A DNA stretch of 64,000 nucleotides from Adineta vaga (taxonomy: Eukaryota; Rotifera), in contig CP075494.1 of assembly GCA_021613535.1 (NCBI GenBank), positions 13,268,001-13,332,000 of the forward strand. The letters run 5' to 3'. The notes beneath the pieces are model-generated. The model saw nothing but the letters and a program-made list of their open reading frames with translations, ran no database searches and had not been told where the DNA came from. The translations under genes and the position numbers were made by a program. Below are positions 50,876 to 61,278 of this stretch, piece after piece; the first letter of the stretch is position 1; each line of letters opens with the position of its first letter.

Positions 50876-51296
50876 TATAGTTGCGGAATTTGTTTGTATT
50901 TCCATCTAACTTGTAGCAAAAAGAAAATAAAAGTCGTTTCTAAAAATCGAGCAAATTACAATGGATTCTAAAGTTTTTAATAAGAATTAAAAATAGTGTG
51001 TAGGTGTACGCTTTGGTTTATGCTCGTATACTCATCATTGAAAACATTAAATGAAAATAGTACACCATGAACGAACGACATTTATTTCTAATCAATAGAA
51101 AAATCCCTTAGTATTATGTTCTAATCCTGCTTCGTAGAAGACTTGATCAACATACATATAGTATTATCTTAGTATTGGATTTAGTTTATTTTGATTCTAT
51201 TTTAAATAAATCGTTTTATCCAAGCATTAGAAAAAAAAGCAATCATACTACATCTATTCATAGAACATTCGTTACCGATTCCATTTTGTACATTTT
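50876..51296. other. region between convergent PPR and CEP76 genes
   Basis: 421 bp. AATAAA at about 50925 can serve the PPR mRNA. From 51078 on it is the right copy of the duplicated CEP76 3' flank. No gene is visible. Confidence 0.7.
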
Positions 51297-51570
51297 CTAT
51301 TTTGTTGAACCAACACTTTTATAACGACATGCAAACATCATCCAAGTCGCAATTGCATTTTCTGGATAGGTGAAAACACGAACACGAACAGCAAGACGAA
51401 CTTGATCGCCATGACAGCAGACAATTTCTTCACATAAATTATTTCTAAGTGAATGCATGAATGAATGAACGAACGAAAAGTGAATGAAGAATGTTACTTT
51501 AAACTAAATATAAATGCTTTTCGAGCATTTTTGTGAACAAATTGGATAGGAAAACCTTTGAAAGCATGAC
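51078..51570. repeat. right copy of the duplication (authentic CEP76 3' end)
   Basis: Contains the CEP76 3' flank, its last exon (51444-51297), the last intron and part of the penultimate exon, all intact. Direct repeat of 45494-45879. Together the two copies bracket the PPR gene. Confidence 0.9.
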
Positions 51571-53898
51571 CATTTGGTACTGCTCGTCGAACAGCTTCTT
51601 GAAATTCTTCACTGCCAACAGATAAACCAGTGACACGTTCTAATTCATATGAAGAAAGTGCTGGACTTAGCAGATAAGATAAATGATCATCAAATTGAGT
51701 TGTATAACCAAGATCCTAAATAGAATAGGAATAATAGAGAACAGCTAATGAGATTGACTTACTTTTCGATGTTGAATAATGAGAGCTCGAATTTGTTTTT
51801 CAATATCATTTGATAATGCAATTGGATTAAGTGTATTCTGTGATAAATGAGGCATAACGGGTGCAGTAATAACAAGACCAGGTGTATTTATTGATGGAAT
51901 TGCATCTGGTGACATTGCTTTCCATTTTGATTGATCTGTTAAACGAAATACACATGTATCCACATTACACGTCGGCTAAACACAAAACAAAACAAGAGCA
52001 TGAATTACTTCAGTGATTATTTTCATACTTGTATATTTGCGTAGAAGGATTTATCATTAAATATACAACCAATTGTTCGATATGGATGACGAATATTATT
52101 TAATGATAATTTATCAAGTGGAGGATCATCAGGATCAATGGATGTATGTTGATATCTGAATGATTTGAATTAAATTTATATCGAAGAATGATTTCATTTC
52201 ATTTAGTAAATTTTACCTATTTCCATTTAAACTTTCCCAAAAGAATACATCATCTGTTCCAATTGTAACAACCCACGAATGAATTTGATTTTTACCTTTT
52301 GTACCAATACCTAAATAAAAATAAAAGTCAATTATACAAAATCAAATTCAATTCCACTAAATACATACAAACATAAGCATCAAGACCAAAACCAAGTAAC
52401 AAACTGCAAAGAAGTACTGCATGATTTTCACAATCCTAAGATAATATTTTAGAAATCTATTGAAAAAAATCTTTATAAAATCTATATACCCCACAATTTC
52501 TTGCAAGAAATGCATGCGTATGTGTCCACATTTCTGTTCGATCTGTATTTCCTACAACTGAATGACGATCATAACCAATTAAACTAACAAATCGTGCTGC
52601 TTCTCTTGGTGTATCAAGTAAACGACCTGAACGTAATGGCTGAACAAAAGAAACAACAGGATGATTAACACCATTTTCATCCTAATCAAATAATTTTTTT
52701 CCATTTAAATAGATAGTTATAGAGAGAGAGAAAAAACTACTTGTCCAAAGATTTTCACAAGTCTTGTTCGATGTTCTTCACGAATTTCTAAGAATTCTTT
52801 CCACCATTGTTTTGCATAGATTAGAAATAAACGTTCTCGTTCAGTACTCTTTGTATGTTCAAGATTTATTTGTGCTGCGAGAACTTCGTCAGCAACAGAT
52901 TCTTGTAGTGGAGGAATTAATTGTAAACATACATTGATAATTCCTACTGGTAATTTATTTTCAGCACCTAACAAAACGAAATAGTTGATTGATAGCAACG
53001 TTTGAGAATCTTACCAATGCCATTCAGTTCAAGCATTCGATTGGTTTTATTTGCTGGAGCACAAAGAACTTGCCGCCATTCGAGAAAATGTGAAGAAACA
53101 AGATGAATTTCGCCTAGAGTATCTTTTCTTGTTAAAACAATATGAACACGATCACAAATTGAGAGGAGAGTTGACGAATCGGCCTTAGCACCGAATTCAC
53201 CTAAATTAAAATCAGATCATTATCGATTTAATACAATTAACAAAGTTTGCTCATAGTGAACTTTCATTCTTAGTACCTTGTTGTTTATCTTTATGGAGTT
53301 CAAGTAAAAATCCCTGATTTATATATGGTTCACCAGCACATGCAAATGGTCTAGTGCGAAAACGTTGATTACGAAATAGAATTGAAATACTAAATGATGA
53401 AGCTAATGATGATGATGAATAACCTGGATAACCTTCCGATTGTGGTTCATTCAAATAATCTAAATAAATTCTAATTATGAACAAAACATATGATATTTTT
53501 TCTATCAAAGATATACCAGTAAATGCTTTTCCATTGAGAAATTGTAAATAGAGATGTTGTCGATTTGGATCAAAATTGACTTGTTGTAAGGGAACAGATA
53601 CTAATTGATCTGTATCAACCGTATTCACAGTTGGTTTTTGTGATGGAATTGATTGACGTTGTCGTGGAGAAGGTTGTTGAGTACCAAACTGAATATTTTC
53701 CATCATTGAATCCACAACACCACGATTTTTTAATTCACGTAAAAGAGCATCTCGACTTATTGGTCCTGAATTTGGATGTCGTTGCGCATAATCATTAAGA
53801 ACATCACGAATAGCATTGTTCATATCTGATTTAGATAAATGATTGGATATGATTTGTTTAATTTCAAGAATTTTATCTGGTGCTACGGAAGAAGCCAT
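51297..53898 (-). CDS. CEP76: centrosomal protein CEP76
   Basis: Centriolar protein that in vertebrates limits centriole reduplication with CP110. The start at 53898 (MASSVAPDKILEIKQII) opens a helical N-terminus followed by RDALLRELKNRGVVDSMM. A CEP76 C2 domain follows (RQHLYLQFLNGKAF, FRNQRFRTRPFACAGEP, GFLLELHKDK). Then comes RERLFLIYAKQWWKEFLEI and the transglutaminase-like fold with GRLLDTPREAARFVSLIGY, NCGDCENHAVLLCSLLLGFGLDAYVCIGT and HSWVVTIGTDDVFFWESL. The end is FKGFPIQFVHKNARKAF joined over a 53-nt intron (51497-51445) to CEEIVCCHGDQVRLAVRV, YPENAIATWMMFACRYKSV and a stop at 51297. All blocks align with human CEP76. The gene diverges from PIGS across about 390 bp. Confidence 0.95.
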
Positions 53899-54285
53899 CG
53901 TTCAAAAATCTGAATACAATGTGACATCGGTCATCATAAGGATATAATCGTTGCTTAGTAACCAATGGTCGACAAAAAAGTCTGACATTATAGAACGTAA
54001 AAATTCAAAAAAGATTTCAAATGTTTAGAATCACAGATATTCCAATGAAATCAAAATTACAATGATGATATTTCGAACGCCATCTACAATCCTTCCTAAA
54101 TTTCTCTTTCGAACTTCTACATATTTCTACCAATCAAATCTATTCTTTCAACCTTAAATAAATTTTACACCTTGCTCGTTCGATTCGATACATGATATTT
54201 TTTTCATATCTATATATTATGTCAACCATTGAATACATATAGATAGTTCGAAAAGTCTTTTTTCTTTTAGATTTTCATATATAAT
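53899..54285. promoter_or_regulatory. bidirectional promoter region, CEP76 / PIGS-PTCD2
   Basis: 387 bp between the start codons of divergently transcribed genes, so both promoters must lie here or use it jointly. The sequence is AT-rich; no specific element was recognised. Confidence 0.5.
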
Positions 54286-55353
54286 ATGTCAATATTATCT
54301 GTTCTACGGCGTGAACTTCCCGATGAAAAGTTCTATCTATTCATCAATCGTTTTATATTTACCTCACTTTTTCTTTTCGTTGGTTTACCATTATGGTATT
54401 CAACAACAACAACATATCGTGCATCATTACCTTATTCACGTATATCAACTCTTGCATCAAACTCTATGGAGTCAATTGAAACAAATTTAACATCATTTCA
54501 AACGGCATCTTCTTATGAAATCTCGTTTTATTTAATCAATAATAATGATGAAAGCTATAGTCTAAATAAGAGTCATTATGAAGAAATTATTGAATCAACT
54601 ATTGCTCCTTATCTAATTAATACTTATTCAAAATATATTGATTTTGATATATCAACAGAGATTATATCAAATACACGTGGAATTTTACCAAGTGAAACAA
54701 TCCACAGTTTAGAAAAACGACAAATTCCTTTTTTTATCAATAAATTAGAATATTTATTACATCGTTCAACAAAACATTATCGTGAAAAAATCTTTTTTAT
54801 TCTTTTCATTCCTGATGAAAAACAATCACCTTTAACTGTAGAAAATAATCCTCAAAATTCTATTATTGTGCCTAAATGGGGTAGTGTGATATTTTACAAT
54901 AAACAAAATTCATCTGATCAATTAGATTTTATTCTTAAACAATTTCTTAACCATTTCAATCAATTATTAGGAATCAATACACTTGATCAATGGATTTATC
55001 TACGTACAATAGAAAATTATAATAATGGTCGACAAACATTATTAACTTTATCTCAATTGCTTCTTTCAATTCCAAATATTGTCATTGATGATACAATGGC
55101 AAAAAAAATACATCATTCAGTTGATTTATTAGAACAATGTCAAGAAAATAAACAACATAATCTTTGTCAACAAGGACGTTTACTTGCTGATCAAGTTTTT
55201 TTTGATCCATCATTACTCAAATTACTTTACTTTCCAGACGATCAAAAATTTGCCATCTATGTTCCTTTATATTTACCTATGGGTGCACCATTAGCATGGA
55301 CATTATTAAATGATATGAAATTTTTGATAAATCTTGTGAAAAAAAATCGCTAA
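54286..55353 (+). CDS. PIGS: GPI transamidase subunit PIG-S, shortened
   Basis: Intronless 355-residue subunit of the ER GPI-transamidase complex, which attaches GPI anchors to proteins. The N-terminal membrane helix and [20 protein letters not shown] match human PIGS ([22 protein letters not shown]). The sequence then jumps to [13 protein letters not shown], which in human follows ~190 residues later. The remaining lumenal domain ([24 protein letters not shown]) and the end [31 protein letters not shown], with a C-terminal membrane helix, are conserved. Total length is 355 against 555 in human. No frame break or missed exon is apparent at the junction, so the first lumenal sub-domain seems to have been lost. 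It is followed 76 bp later by a PTCD2-like gene. Confidence 0.92.
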   Translation: [355 protein letters not shown]

Positions 55354-55429
55354 TTTTTTTCTTTTGTCTTTCGATTGTACAGAATAAAAACTAAATACAT
55401 CGTTTATCTTAACTTTTTCTGTCTTGTAG
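55354..55429 (+). promoter_or_regulatory. PIGS-PTCD2 operon-like intercistronic junction
   Basis: 76 bp holding an AATAAA poly(A) signal (about 55383) and then a pyrimidine tract TTTTTCTGTCTTGTAG directly abutting the next ATG. This is the classical layout of a polycistron resolved by polyadenylation and trans-splicing. Confidence 0.55.
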
Positions 55430-57688
55430 ATGACACATTTTATTCGAACAGTTACTTCAACTGTTGCCTTAACAGTGAATCGTATGTTAAATTTGGAGAT
55501 TTATAACTACTAAAATCAGAAAATGGAGATAATGTTCTTTGATATTTCAGGTTCTTCATTTGGAACATTTCGAAGAGGATTACCTATTCATGCCCGTAGT
55601 ATATTCTCTAGTGCAGGAATTGGTATTGATAATTTCAAATTGGCTCGAGAACAACATCTTACACGTCATGCACCATCACTAGGTACCTGGTATTCTTCTC
55701 ATCTTTTCTTCAATTATTTTCTTCACGTTTAGATAGTTTCAAAAAACGTTTTCTTGATTCTGTAAGCAATTCGAATGTACAAATATTTACGGAAGATCTA
55801 CGTAATATGATTATGGCAGCTGATAATGATCAAGAAATTGATGCAGTAGTTCAAGCTTTGAAAAAGTAGAAATATTCTTCAAACTTTCACTTTTAATACG
55901 TTCTTAAATTTTGAAGGTATAACTCTAGTAAATATAAATTTACTGATTTTCATTTTGGTTCACCCATCATGCGTTTATTATATATTCATAACAAACCTGA
56001 TTTAGCAATGCAATTATTTATAGATGATGTAAGTGTTTTATTCGTTTCTTATTGAATGTTTTTCTTTGAATCGTTATTTCAAAGGAACTAAAACAAGTAT
56101 TTCAAGATGCAGGTTCTGCTTTGGTTCTTTTGAATAAATTAATCGAAGATAAACGTTATGATGATGCTATAAAAATATTTGAACATGGAAGTGAACGCGG
56201 TTTTTCCACTACGACTGGTCGAACATATCCATCCGATGTGGTTATGTTAGCTATAGAAGCATTATATCGACAAGTAAGAAACATTTCTCATCAAATAAAA
56301 GAACGGTAGGAACATTGTGATATATGTTTAGAATACAAAACAATCATTTACAAAAGCAAAAGAAGTAATATCAAAAGTAATGCAACGAGATGCAGATATT
56401 AATCCACGTACAGCTGCAATGATTGCTTTATTAGCAATTCGACAAGTATGTAGAATATTATTATAAAACTTTTTCGTTTGGTTTAATCACACTTGAAATT
56501 ATTAAGGGTGAACCAGCATTTGCTTTGGAAATCATCGGTGCCGTTCGTACACAGAATTTAACTACAATACAAAATATTCGAGTAAAAATGACTAGTTTTT
56601 CGTTATCATTTGTCTATTATTCATGTTAATTTGATTATATAGGCACTTTGTTATGCTGAATTAGGACGAGTTGAAGAAGCAATTAATATTGTTCATTTAC
56701 TTGCTGATCAACCACCGATTGAGAATGATCGTCGTCGTGTATTTTCACTTGTGGTTTGTTTCTTTTTTTGCAAAAACGTAAAGAAGACAGATGATTGATC
56801 TCCTTTTATTTAGTTACAACATATTCAAAAAGCAATTGAACAATCGAAAGATACCGATTCAAAAGCACGTTTTGAAGATTTATCAAAATTTGTTTCTACG
56901 AATGATCGTTTATCAACTACAGATTTAACTGATTTCATCGAGGAACCAATCAGGTACATCTCATTTACGTAGATCATTGTTGTCTCGAACACTAATTTAT
57001 TTTTTAGTCGTCGTGGTGCTGTAATGTACAATCGACAAGGTGTAAAACAAATGTCAAGTAGTAGTGGAAATGTTGTAAGTGAATGGAAACTTTAGAGAAA
57101 ATAGGAATCTTCATTTCTTATATTTTTCAGCGTGACTCAGGTTTTCGAGGTGGTTTCAATCAAGGATCAGGTTACATGAGACAGGGAAGTGGTAACAACG
57201 ATTACAATCGAACCAATCGTCGTTTTGGAAATGACAATTATGAACGACGGTATGTTATTTGTCAAAAGAATTAAGAAAAAAAAGAATAATGTTTGATTTT
57301 TAGTCCACAAAATACATATGTTGGAAATGATCGATTATCCAATCGTAATCAAGGATCATCATTTGGTGAATCTTTTCGTCGTGAGAATAATCTTACACAA
57401 TCCAATTCACATATGAATCGAAATGAAAGTGGTATTTCACGTGAACGAAGAAATGATCGAAATGTTTCTCATCGTAATGAAAACAAACCTGAACCAATGG
57501 AAACAACATCAACATCACCTATTCCTCAACGTGTAAAACAAACAACTGAAGATAATGTTCCAAAATCAAGACGAAAAACTGATGATCAATCATCATCCTT
57601 TGGAAAACAAGATGAACGACAAACGGGTGCAAACACAGGAATTCAACAACAAAGTCCATGGGATGATAGTACTAGAAGATCAGCTTAA
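55430..57688 (+). CDS. PTCD2: PTCD2-like mitochondrial pentatricopeptide protein
   Basis: Multi-exon gene. The N-terminus (MTHFIRTVTSTVALTVNRSS, joined by splicing at 55472) is a typical mitochondrial leader. LAREQHLTRH, FGSPIMRLLYIHNKPDLAMQLF and VLLNKLIEDKRYDDAIKIFEHG resemble animal PTCD2, a protein needed for processing or stability of mitochondrial cytochrome b transcripts. Helical PPR/TPR-like repeats continue to about 56990. The last ~220 residues are Arg/Gly/Asn/Ser-rich and disordered (GFRGGFNQGSGYMRQGSG), an RNA-binding-like tail that I do not know from vertebrate PTCD2. Introns are about 50-70 nt. The assignment to PTCD2 rests on pattern similarity and is less firm than for the other housekeeping genes. 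Confidence 0.75.
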
Positions 57689-58711
57689 ATCTATTGAGTC
57701 TTTCATCTAGATCAATTATTCACGTTTGTTTGTGTTTTGATCATTAAAAATAGAATAAAAACTATCTGATAATCTTCTACGTACGTCATATGTTTCTCTA
57801 TCCAACGTCTTTTAAACATTCAAGTCAGAGTTACGAAAGAATATCTGTACAAAAGAACTTAAAATGTCTTGTGATATTCATGAAATGTATGACCATGAGT
57901 CTCCAGGTATTAATAGCATATCTGATAATAATGTCTGAAGATATTGTATATATTTAAGACAGAGATGGTTGTTGTTTAATGATCGTACTTGAATTATTTG
58001 ACCGTGATTCATTTTCTAATCGATATCAATTGAAAAAGAACACAAAACAAGGCCGAAACGTTGCCATACAAAATAACAATTACGTCAATAATTCATTAGT
58101 ATAAACAAAATAAAGAATGAATATGATTTCTTTTTCTTGTATTGCTATTCAATTACATTTTATCGTTGTTGACAGACACGATATATGCTTTTCTTCCAAG
58201 CATAGATGCTATGATGATTGTTTTTGTTATTATTGTTGGTCATTAAATATATGCACTATTATCAAAAGCAATAACACGTATACACCTTTATATTTTTAAC
58301 ATATAAGATGAAAAATAGAAGAAAAAAAATCCTCGATATGAATTATATTGATTTAGACGAAAGAGGAACTAATAGAGTATATGACTAAATTTGTGGTTTG
58401 ATTATTTCTCGTTTTTTCGGATATTAAAACACAAGGTCGAATGTTATTTTTCTTCTGCTATTTGAATAGGAAAAATAAAAACGAAAGGTAATGTGAGGTC
58501 TTTTTCTTTTCTAAATATACATACATATCATGTTTGATAGTAATAAACACTAACAAGAAAATGATTGCCTGGAATTTCAGATCAAATTATTCGTTCATAG
58601 ATTCTTTTTTGTATTGCGTTTTTTTTCTTTTATTTAATGAAGGAAAATAATAAATACTAAATAATCAATATGTACAAGATGGAATAAGCAATAGTTTAAA
58701 AGATACATCTT
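57689..58711. other. intergenic region between convergent PTCD2-like and LC8-like genes
   Basis: 1.0 kb between two 3' ends, AT-rich, with AATAAA signals on both strands. No gene was recognised. Confidence 0.55.
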
Positions 58712-59509
58712 TTAAGCACCACTTTTGAATAGTAAAATTGATAATGGACCTTTTGTAAAATAGATAAAACCATTCATTTCATGTGTAACATAAGAACTAA
58801 ATTGTCTTCCAACAATACAATGCCAACAAGGTGAAAATGTTTTATCCGCTGATCGTTTAAGAAAACCAGCTAATTCACGTTGATTTGTTATTTGATATTT
58901 TTGAAAAGCTCCTCGAACTAATAAAATCATTTCTTGCTCATACGATGCTGGCAAATCAGTAGATTTAACAATTAAATCATCATCATTATCTTCGTAATCT
59001 GTATATTGTTCACGTCTTGGCTGTCGATTATAAGATACATTATTATTATGATTATTATAACGTGAATTATTAAGTGATGTTTGAGATCGATTTGTATCAT
59101 TGTACAAATTATCATATGAATAAGCTCGGACATTACCACTTAAATCATACCGTGTTGTATTTGGACGATAGGATTCATTATCATTTCCATATGAACGATA
59201 AGTTGATGGATATGTTGTTGATTGATATCTACCTGTATCATTTGATATATTGTTATAGTTATCCGTATATCTTCGCGGTGATGTTGGTGTATAGAATGGT
59301 TGTGATGATACGGATGTTGTCGAATTATTACCATGAGGACCAGAAGTACCACGTCTCATAGACATATTATTATCATTCATTGTTTTAATATCGTTATTTG
59401 TTGAAGAATGATAATATTCACGATGATAGGATTGAGTTTGATGGTTTAGTGGTCTTGTCTCCGATGTTGATGTTCGAACAGGCGACGATGAATAGGGTGA
59501 TGTGTACAT
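58712..59509 (-). CDS. LC8-type dynein light chain with long disordered N-terminus
   Basis: Intronless 265-residue protein. The last ~88 residues are a full LC8/DYNLL domain: TDLPASYEQEMILLVRGAFQ (first helix), CWHCIVGRQFSSYVTHEMN and FIYFTKGPLSILLFKSG, which carry the conserved strands forming the partner-binding groove. LC8 dimers bind short TQT-like motifs and act as a hub in dynein and many other complexes. The first ~177 residues are low-complexity, rich in Asn, Ser, Thr, Tyr and Arg, with no domain. Human LC8 is only 89 residues, so this is an extended form. The extension is one open frame with the domain, with no splice sites between them, so it is probably real. Confidence 0.88.
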   Translation of the reverse strand: MYTSPYSSSPVRTSTSETRPLNHQTQSYHREYYHSSTNNDIKTMNDNNMSMRRGTSGPHGNNSTTSVSSQPFYTPTSPRRYTDNYNNISNDTGRYQSTTYPSTYRSYGNDNESYRPNTTRYDLSGNVRAYSYDNLYNDTNRSQTSLNNSRYNNHNNNVSYNRQPRREQYTDYEDNDDDLIVKSTDLPASYEQEMILLVRGAFQKYQITNQRELAGFLKRSADKTFSPCWHCIVGRQFSSYVTHEMNGFIYFTKGPLSILLFKSGA

Positions 59510-61278
59510 ATTGAGACGGGACGGTTTGTTATATATGTTCTTCCTTTTTTTCTTCTTGTTTTTTATTCGTTCTATTTGTGTTTAGAATATGTGTATGAAA
59601 GAGATGAAAAGAGAACAAAATGAATAGTTTGCTCTCGTCATCGAACCTAGTCTATATAAATCAAAAAAAAAACATTTTCAAATACAGAATATAAATTTGA
59701 TCAGATATTTTTCGATAGTAAAGCTTCTTCAAATGAGAATAAGAAAGAAAAGAAAACAATATTGTCGAATAATATTATTCGATTCGAATGAAAGATAAAA
59801 TATTCCAATAGATTTAGATTTCTTATCGTTTAAATACCAACATCGAACATTTACTGACCCTGAACGGAACGATTTTAATGTCAGTATCTTTCGTTCTTTC
59901 TTTCTTCTCCTCCTATGTTATTGATCTCGAGATTGTCTCTTTCGTTTCTTCTTCTATTCTTTTATTCGATGAATTGAAATGCCATTTTATGATAACGACC
60001 ATATGGGTCTTCATCAATCATTGCACCTGTCACAAATGACTGCCTAGGCGTCATCTTTTTCTCTCTTGTGATATTATGCAATAAAAATTAAATTTATCAA
60101 AAAAAAAAAGAAGAAGATATGCAATTGTTGAATGTCAATTTTACATAGGATTACAACTGTATACCATAACCTTGACCAATGTTTTGTCTGTTAACCCACT
60201 GTATCAAGATTCTTTTTTTTTCGAAAAAAATATATACTTAAGCTTTAAACACCTACTTTTTTTTGGCAAGTATGCATATATTTATATATGAGAAAGTATT
60301 ACATTACATTATATAGTACTCTCATCATCTTCATGTGTACGTGATCATCAACATTTATACCATTAATCTGTTAGAATAGTAGCTTGTAAATCATTGGCTT
60401 AAGTTCTATTACCTCATATAGTCTTAGAATAAATAAATATATCATTGAAGAAGATTATTTAAATTCAAGGAAAAAAAAGAGAGAATGAATTTATTGATTC
60501 ATCAATTTTATCATGACGCTTAATTCAAATGTTGCCGATTGATTTGTTCATGAACTATTGCGAAAAAAAAATTATCAGAAAAGATTTTTTCCTATATTCA
60601 TATGTGATATAAAGTCATGCATCATAAGTCAAGGATAATATCGATAAAAGCCTGAATGACAGCGTTATTCATTTTTTCGTTGCGGTAAGTTGAACGTTTA
60701 GATTCTTTTTTTTTCTTTTGAGTATAACATACCACATCCTATCTATATTCGATGAGAAAAACTCTCATACTCATACGTTTATATTCCAATATGTAGAGAA
60801 AGAAATCAGTTAATATTTCCATCTGAATAATGCAAGAATGTATGATTGTATTTTGTTCAAACATATCATATATCATCTGTTTTTGTGTAGATTTGTAGAA
60901 AAAGTATTGATGTTCGTATAGCAAAATTCTAAGATTCATTATAGTAGTTCCTATGACAATCCCTTACCCTGATGTTTGATTTCTACCGCCATCTATCAAA
61001 ACAAAGATTTTTTTCTGACCTTGACTTGTGTATTTTTTTAAATATATATGTAATATATAAGAAAAAAAAAGAATCATAAACATCGATGAATGAGTCACTT
61101 TTATCGAACGTGATATTATTTTCTTCTAATCATGCTAGTGGATTATTTTGGAAATAAAGGATAGAAGTTAAGAGCCTATCCGAATGCGCATATCGGTTAA
61201 ATCATTCATCCATCAATAATAATCATATCGAAAGACGATTCGAACTCAATCATGTTTTATTGAACGTTTTTTTCAGAG
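59510..61278. other. intergenic region between divergent LC8-like and importin alpha genes
   Basis: 1.8 kb of AT-rich sequence with poly-A/T runs and TA-rich tracts. It presumably holds the promoters of both flanking genes. No gene was recognised; the open frame on the minus strand at 60739-60939 is low-complexity. Confidence 0.5.

Noticed and set aside
51494-51496. TAA as the end of CEP76
   Set aside because: It lies within a 53-nt intron starting two bases earlier; splicing joins SLK to NNLCEEIVCC, which matches the conserved CEP76 C-terminus ending at 51297.
51494-53898. Peptide:N-glycanase (NGLY1) for the minus-strand gene, because of the transglutaminase-like core
   Set aside because: The whole sequence, including the C2 region and the C-terminus, matches CEP76 instead.
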